Of a DNA stretch of 64,000 bases, positions 59,392-64,000 are shown one piece after another. Within the stretch, counting starts at the first letter, position 1. Each line of letters begins with the position of its first letter. A program made the translations under genes and the position numbers. Below the pieces are notes generated by a model. That model was not told the DNA's origin and ran no database searches. It saw only the letters and a program-made list of their open reading frames with translations. Source of the stretch: Myxococcales bacterium (lineage in GTDB: Bacteria; Myxococcota_A; Polyangia; Nannocystales; Nannocystaceae); assembly GCA_020633315.1 (NCBI GenBank), contig JACKDV010000004.1:310001-374000 (forward strand), written 5' to 3'.

Positions 59392-59715
59392 ATGCCCCAG
59401 TGCCCGCAATGTCGCGGGGACCTGATCGAAGACACGGGTAACGACGTGTGGATCGTGGTCTTCTCGACTCTCACCACCACCGCCGCCGGTCTCGACACCG
59501 ACTCGTTCGAGATCCACGTAGTCCTTTCCGACTCCACCACGGTCGACAAGGGGCTCCCGGACAACTCGGGTGTCGTCAGCGGCGATCGGACCGTCTACAC
59601 CTGGACCTTCGCCTCGCCCGGGACCCCGGTCTCCGGGACCATCGAGGTGGAGCACTCCTCCCTCGGCCTGCTGGTCCAGGCGCTGGACGTGTCCGAGATG
59701 GGCGCGGCGGCCTAG
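59392..59715 (+). CDS. Small protein with N-terminal CxxC motif (107 aa)
   Basis: The ATG at 59392 has GAAGAGAGG upstream, a good ribosome site. It starts MPQCPQCRGDLIED, half of a zinc-ribbon knuckle; no second CxxC is present, so a dimer or no metal is likely. The rest is beta-rich with many Thr/Ser/Val (FSTLTTTAAGLD, DRTVYTWTFASPG). It follows the CHAT gene in the same direction with a 149-base gap. Function unknown; a CHAT substrate is a possibility. Confidence 0.6.
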   Translation: MPQCPQCRGDLIEDTGNDVWIVVFSTLTTTAAGLDTDSFEIHVVLSDSTTVDKGLPDNSGVVSGDRTVYTWTFASPGTPVSGTIEVEHSSLGLLVQALDVSEMGAAA

Positions 59716-59788
59716 CCGTCTCCCCACTGACGGTCCTGGCCTCGCTCCCGGGGCCAGGGCCGTCACCTTCGTCGACGCCAGCGAGCGG

Positions 59789-61390
59789 CTACAGATCGAC
59801 CCAGGTCCCCGTCACCGCGGGTGCCGGATCGAGCTCGTAGCGACGCCGTGCCGTGAGCCGGGGCTCGGTGGTACCCGCGATCGGCTCGAGATCGAAGCCG
59901 GTCAGCTCGCGCCGCAGGTCGCCCGACTCGAGATCGAAGTCGAGCTCCCCGCTCACCCCGTGCAGGTCCACGTCGCCGCCCGCGGCGAGAGTCTGCTGCA
60001 CCGTGGTGATGAACGACAGCCCCTCGCCGAACGACACCTGGGTGCCCGACTCGTTGCTCAGGCGCGCCATCGCCTCGGCGATCTGGGAGCCCGTGCCCTC
60101 GCCCCCCGACAGGGAGCTCAGCGCGAGCAGGGTGACCATGGTGGCGTCGTAGGCCAGCCCCGCGTCGAGCCCCGCCTCGGAATCGGGGAAGCGGATCTCG
60201 TAGCGGATGGCGAAGGGGCCGTAGTCGTCGGGGTCGCGGTTGGTGTGGGCGATCCCCTCCATCCGCGCCATCAGGGTGGTGCGGAAGCCCTCGCTCACGC
60301 CCTCGACGATCGTCTCCGCCACGGACACGCCCTCGCTGCTGAGCATGAAGGTGGGCAGGGGCGGCCGCGGATCGGCGCTCGACCAGGCGTCGAGGTAGAA
60401 GAGGATCAGCTCCCGCGCCTCCACGCTGCCGAGCACCACGATCACGTCGGGATCGAGCTCGAAGGTGTCGGCCACCCGAGCCCCGTACTCCGACAGCAGG
60501 GACTGCGAGTCGGGGAAGGTGTCGATCGGGGAGTAGAGCAGCGTGCCCAGGCCGTTGGCCGGCAGCACGCCCTGCAGCCGCGGGGCCAGATCCTCGAGCA
60601 GGCCCTGGCCGTAGCGATCGTTCTTGACCAGGGCCACCACCCGCTCGGGCGGGGGATCGAGGGCTGCGATCCGATCGGCGATGCCCGCGGCCTGGACCGC
60701 ATCGTTGCCGGCGGTGCGCCACACCAGGTCGAGGTCGACGAGCTGGCCCAGCAGCCGCGCCGAGGCGGTGGGGCTGATGAGGAACACCCCGGCCGGCGCG
60801 GTCACGTTGGCGACGCCCACCGTCTCCTCGGAGAGCGCGGGGCCCACGATGGCCTGGATGCCCGCGGCCGCGAGCTCCTCGGCGGCCGCGGCCGCGTCGC
60901 TGGCCCGCCCGCGGGAATCGCAGGCCACCCAGCCCACCCGCTTGCCCCCGGGCAGCGTGGTGGTGCCGTCGAAGTCCTCGATCGCGAGCTGCATCGCGTT
61001 CTCGAGCGGGATGCCCATCGAGGCGTAGGTCCCCGTGTGCGGCAGGATCGAGCCGAGGTACACGATCTGATCGGGCATCACGCCCTCGGGGCGGACCCGC
61101 AGCGCGCAGTGCTCCGTCTCGAGCGGGGCACACACGCCCGCGGAGCCGCACACCACCGACTGGTCGAACACCGCGAAGCAGTCGGAGTCCGCGCTGCAGT
61201 CGACCGAGGAGGGAGGCGTGGGCGCGACGCACTCGTGGTCGCGGCACACCAGCTCCAGGTCCTGGGCGTTGGTACAGTCGAGATCCGAGACGCACTCGGG
61301 GAGGTCGACGATCAGCGAGCAGCTCGAGCCGGCACCAAGACCGAGCCCCGCTGCGAGGAAGGCGATGCACCGTGCTCGTCGCATGCTCAT
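59789..61390 (-). CDS. Periplasmic binding protein (branched-chain amino acid receptor type) lipoprotein
   Basis: 533 residues. Signal with lipobox GAGSSCSL. Residues about 30-95 form a Cys-rich segment (PECVSDLDCTNAQDLELVC, CSADSDCFAVFDQSVVC) like those of other surface lipoproteins here. From about 108 a type I periplasmic binding fold begins (IVYLGSILPHTGTYASMGIPLENAMQLA) and continues with GIQAIVGPALSEETVGVA, PTASARLL and VVALVKNDRYGQGL. No transporter genes lie adjacent, so it may be a sensor or scaffold rather than an ABC receptor. Confidence 0.85.
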   Translation of the reverse strand: MSMRRARCIAFLAAGLGLGAGSSCSLIVDLPECVSDLDCTNAQDLELVCRDHECVAPTPPSSVDCSADSDCFAVFDQSVVCGSAGVCAPLETEHCALRVRPEGVMPDQIVYLGSILPHTGTYASMGIPLENAMQLAIEDFDGTTTLPGGKRVGWVACDSRGRASDAAAAAEELAAAGIQAIVGPALSEETVGVANVTAPAGVFLISPTASARLLGQLVDLDLVWRTAGNDAVQAAGIADRIAALDPPPERVVALVKNDRYGQGLLEDLAPRLQGVLPANGLGTLLYSPIDTFPDSQSLLSEYGARVADTFELDPDVIVVLGSVEARELILFYLDAWSSADPRPPLPTFMLSSEGVSVAETIVEGVSEGFRTTLMARMEGIAHTNRDPDDYGPFAIRYEIRFPDSEAGLDAGLAYDATMVTLLALSSLSGGEGTGSQIAEAMARLSNESGTQVSFGEGLSFITTVQQTLAAGGDVDLHGVSGELDFDLESGDLRRELTGFDLEPIAGTTEPRLTARRRYELDPAPAVTGTWVDL

Positions 61391-61403
61391 CGGGTCCTTC
61401 GGG

Positions 61404-62249
61404 TCAAAAGCGCAGCGTGGCCGCGATCCCGGCGCCTCGTCGCGAGGCCCAGGGCGACAGTCGGGCGCGACCGGCCACGCCCTCGGCGGGCTTGCGCTTG
61501 ACGGAGACGATCACCAGCACCAGGCCCGTCACCGCCATCGCCCCGCCCACGCCGAACAGCACGTCGGCGCCGAGGGCCAGGCCGCGGCCCTTGTCCACGG
61601 TGTCGCTGCGCTCCTCGTAGGTGTGCTGGTCGGCGAGGGCATTGCTGCGCGACAGGGCCAGGCCCCCCAGCGCGCCTGCGGCCCCCAGCGCCGCGCCGCC
61701 CGTACCGAGCAGCACGTAGCCGGCGATCCGCATCGGCGGGGTGCGCTTGCGTGGCTCGGGCTCGGGCTCCGGCTCCGGCTCGCTCACCGGCTCCGGCTCG
61801 GGCTCGGGCTCCGGCTCGCTCACCGGCTCGGGCTCGGGCTCCGGCTCCTTGACCGCGGTCTCCTCGAGGATCGCTCGCAGCACCCGCAGGCGCTCGAGCC
61901 CCTTCTCGCGGGCCTCCAGCGGCACGCCGGGCTCCTTGACGAAGCGCTCGTAGTACTCGACCGCGCTCTCGAGGTTGCCCTGCTCCTCGCGGATCCGGCC
62001 GATGTTGAACAGGTAGTTGGGCTCGGGCTGCAGCGCGTAGGCCTGCTCGAACAGCTCGACCGCCTCGTCGTACTCCTTGGCCTGGAACTTCTCCACCGCC
62101 TCGGAGTTGAGCGCGTCCACCTGCTCCTGCACGGAGGGGCCGGCCCAGGCCACGGAGGGGACGGCCGCGAGGCCCAGGGCGAGCGCGACCGTGCCCGCGA
62201 CGACCGACCGCAGGGTGCGGCCGGGATGGCTGTGAGAGCGCTGGTTCAC
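61404..62249 (-). CDS. Exported TPR protein with Pro/Glu linker and C-terminal membrane segments
   Basis: 281 residues from a GTG that overlaps the stop of the upstream gene (GTGA). Signal peptide ALALGLAAVPSVAWA. Two TPR-like helix pairs follow (EAVEKFQAKEYDEAVELFEQA, NYLFNIGRIREEQGNLESAVEYYERF). A linker of EPEPEP repeats, about residues 125-160, leads to two hydrophobic segments (GYVLLGTGGAALGAAGALGGLAL, and FGVGGAMAVTGLVLVIVSV). The plan recurs in myxobacteria beside PEGA-domain proteins. Confidence 0.8.
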   Translation of the reverse strand: MNQRSHSHPGRTLRSVVAGTVALALGLAAVPSVAWAGPSVQEQVDALNSEAVEKFQAKEYDEAVELFEQAYALQPEPNYLFNIGRIREEQGNLESAVEYYERFVKEPGVPLEAREKGLERLRVLRAILEETAVKEPEPEPEPVSEPEPEPEPEPVSEPEPEPEPEPRKRTPPMRIAGYVLLGTGGAALGAAGALGGLALSRSNALADQHTYEERSDTVDKGRGLALGADVLFGVGGAMAVTGLVLVIVSVKRKPAEGVAGRARLSPWASRRGAGIAATLRF

Positions 62250-64000
62250 TTGCCTCCGACGGGCAGGAAGATACCGTCGTCCTTGCCCTGCTTCGAGTCC
62301 ATGAAGACCTCGGGCTTGGGCTTGGGCTTGGGCTCGGTCTTCGCAAAGGGATCGGGCGTGGCCGAGGTCTTGGGCTCGGTCGAGGTCTTGGGCTCGTCGG
62401 TCCGGGGCTTGGTGCGCTTGCTGCCCTTGCCCTTGGTGTCGCCGGGAGCCGGCGTGGGCTCGCTCGGAGACGACTCGGCCGGCACCAGCTCGGCGGTCAC
62501 GGCACCATTGGCTCCGGGTCGGACGTCGATGGTGGTCTGCCAGGCCACGTGGCCCTCGGCGGTCACGCGCACCCGATGCGCCCCCAACGGCAGCTCGAGG
62601 TGGACGGGGGCCTCGCCTCGATCCTCGCCGTCGACCTCCACCCGCGCCCCTTCGATCGCGCGGACCTCCACGGTGCCCACGTCGGCGGCGGGCTCCTCGT
62701 CGCCCGGCGCCGCCGCGACCGCACCGTCCTTGGGCGACTCGCCGGGCACCGGCGCCGCGACCTGGGCCGGAGGATCGCGCGGCGCTTCCTCGCCGCCATT
62801 GAGGATGAGGTAGGCGAACAGCCCGCCCAGGGTGAGCGCGGCCAGGCCGGCCACCGCGACGATCACCCCGAGCCTCATGCCCCCATCGGAGGCCGCGGGC
62901 GGCATGCCCACGAAGGTGGCCGGCTGCCCCAGGGCATCGGAGGCAAAGGGCACCGTGGGCGAGGCCGTCTCGGGTGAGGTGCCGACCGAGCCGGTGTCCT
63001 CGTTGAGGCCGACGACGTCGTCGTCCTCTTCCTCCTCCACGGAGATCGACAGGGCGTCGGAGACCTCGGCGTCGAGCAGCGGCGGGATGGTGGTGCGCCG
63101 GGCGGTGTTGCGCTCGTCGTCGAGCTCGAGCTCGAGGCGCTCCACCGCTTCCTTGGCGTCGGCCTTGGTCACCCGCACGGTGGCGGCCCCCGGGCGATTG
63201 CCCGACTTGATCGGGGCCCGGGTCACCGGGGCATCGGAGATCGGAGCGCCCACCGGCGGGCTGGTGGTCAGCGGCTCGGGACCCGACTCCACCCGCGGCA
63301 GCGGCCGCGCCGCAGAGCCCAGCCGCGGCATGGGTCGCGCACCCGAGCCCGACTTGGGCAGCGACCGCATACCAGAGCCCGGCGTGGGCGGCGTGGGCGG
63401 CAGCGGTCGCACGCCGGAGCCCGGCGTGGGCGGCGTGGGCGGCAGCGGTCGCATACCAGAGCCCGGCGTGGGCGGCGTGGGCGGCAGCGGTCGCATCCCG
63501 GAGCCAGACCTCGGCCGCGGCTGCGCCCCCGAGTCCGGCGTGGGCGGCAGCGGTCGCGCCCCAGAGCCAGGCTTCGGCAGCGGCACCGCCCCAGAGCCCG
63601 CGTCGCTCGGCAGCGGTCGCACCCCAGAGCCCGTCCTCGGCAGCGGCACCGCCCCAGAGCCCGCGTCGCTCGGCAGCGGTCGCGCGCCCGAGCCCGGCTT
63701 GGGCCGAGGCATCAGCCCCGAGCCCGTGGGCGAGCGCAGACGGGAGCCTCCCGGCGGAGGTGGTGGTGGAGGCGGAGGCGGCATCGCCCGCGCCCCCGAG
63801 CCCGGCGTGGCCACTCGCGGCCGTGGCCTCACCCCCGAGCCCGTCGGAGATCTCTTGCGCCTCGGCAGCTCCTGCTGGGCCTTCTCCTTGAGCGCGGCGA
63901 TCTCCTCCTCGGCCAGCTTGAGCGGGGCCTCGCCCGTCCGCGCCGCCTTGCGCAGCAGCGGTCGGGTCCACTCCGCGCTGTCGGAGGTGTCCGACTTGAG
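62246..64000 (-). CDS. PEGA-domain membrane protein with Pro-rich repeats, 5-prime end outside window
   Basis: The frame is open to base 64000, so the start is not seen; 584 residues are visible. The first 50 or so are helical and charged (KLAEEEIAALKEKAQQELP). A long low-complexity part follows with GSGxRPLPPTPPTP-like units. One transmembrane helix (LGVIVAVAGLAALTLGGLFAYLIL) precedes an outer PEGA-type domain (GTVEVRAIEGARVEVDG, HLELPLGAHRVRVTAEGH) and a Lys/Pro-rich tail. The missing N-terminus could be a kinase, as PEGA tails often follow kinases in this group. The next gene overlaps by four bases. Confidence 0.75.
   Translation of the reverse strand, partial: LKSDTSDSAEWTRPLLRKAARTGEAPLKLAEEEIAALKEKAQQELPRRKRSPTGSGVRPRPRVATPGSGARAMPPPPPPPPPPGGSRLRSPTGSGLMPRPKPGSGARPLPSDAGSGAVPLPRTGSGVRPLPSDAGSGAVPLPKPGSGARPLPPTPDSGAQPRPRSGSGMRPLPPTPPTPGSGMRPLPPTPPTPGSGVRPLPPTPPTPGSGMRSLPKSGSGARPMPRLGSAARPLPRVESGPEPLTTSPPVGAPISDAPVTRAPIKSGNRPGAATVRVTKADAKEAVERLELELDDERNTARRTTIPPLLDAEVSDALSISVEEEEDDDVVGLNEDTGSVGTSPETASPTVPFASDALGQPATFVGMPPAASDGGMRLGVIVAVAGLAALTLGGLFAYLILNGGEEAPRDPPAQVAAPVPGESPKDGAVAAAPGDEEPAADVGTVEVRAIEGARVEVDGEDRGEAPVHLELPLGAHRVRVTAEGHVAWQTTIDVRPGANGAVTAELVPAESSPSEPTPAPGDTKGKGSKRTKPRTDEPKTSTEPKTSATPDPFAKTEPKPKPKPEVFMDSKQGKDDGIFLPVGGK

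Noticed and set aside
56006..59392. 1128-residue minus-strand frame opposite the CHAT gene
   Set aside because: Antisense of a clear TPR-CHAT protein; Gly/Arg/His-rich composition typical of shadow frames in GC-rich DNA.

Overview
The window is very GC-rich DNA from a bacterium of the Myxococcota, most likely near the Nannocystineae. This is inferred from eukaryote-like Ser/Thr kinases fused to sensor or WD40 domains, many acidic Gly/Ser-rich lipoproteins, DUF2169/DUF4150 type VI effector genes and a large type I-G (formerly I-U) CRISPR-Cas locus. No rRNA or tRNA gene was recognised.

Layout. 1-9610 is an accessory region. It has an IS66 transposase remnant, a 1211-residue protein with a nitrilase-like C-terminal domain (628-4263), an orphan CRISPR repeat-spacer broken by a 645-bp IS66-derived element (4341-5066), and a leftward type VI effector operon: DUF2169 adaptor, ketoacyl-synthase-like protein, PAAR toxin with an HNH-like tail, SUKH immunity protein and DUF3396 immunity protein. 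9904-13901 is a CRISPR array of about 56 repeats of 36 bp, regular at its left end and decayed at its right end. 14492-23809 holds cas4-cas1, cas2, csb1, csb2, cas3 (helicase then HD) and a Cas8-like gene. In the 530-bp gap between cas2 and csb1 lie a 50-codon ORF and, on the opposite strand, a degenerate repeat / 37-nt spacer / degenerate repeat unit. It resembles a crRNA-like regulatory RNA (CreA or CreR type) and is the most interesting item in the window.

23856-46367 is a mosaic: fragments of a broken MoxR operon, a kinase with an external beta-helix, lipoproteins, a radical SAM / methyltransferase / acyltransferase cluster, an N-formylglutamate-amidohydrolase-like lipoprotein with a discoidin insert, hydrolases, a MoaD-like / BNR-repeat pair, an SDR, a protein with six zinc-ribbon-like modules, and the housekeeping pair uppS-cdsA. 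46669-64000 holds a YbjN-like / PspA pair, a Spy-like protein, infA, a kinase-WD40 protein, an ECF-like sigma / membrane protein / TPR-CHAT / small Cys protein cluster, and a leftward set comprising a PEGA protein (cut by the window edge), a tetratricopeptide protein and a periplasmic binding protein.

How parts work together. In the CRISPR locus the Cas4-Cas1 fusion and Cas2 would acquire spacers, Csb2 would process crRNA, Csb1, Csb2 and the Cas8-like protein would form the effector, and Cas3 would degrade the target. In the T6SS cassette DUF2169 and its partner would load the PAAR toxin, with two downstream genes giving immunity. UppS and CdsA supply lipid precursors for the envelope. In the sigma-CHAT operon a sigma factor probably controls a membrane protein and a caspase-like protease.
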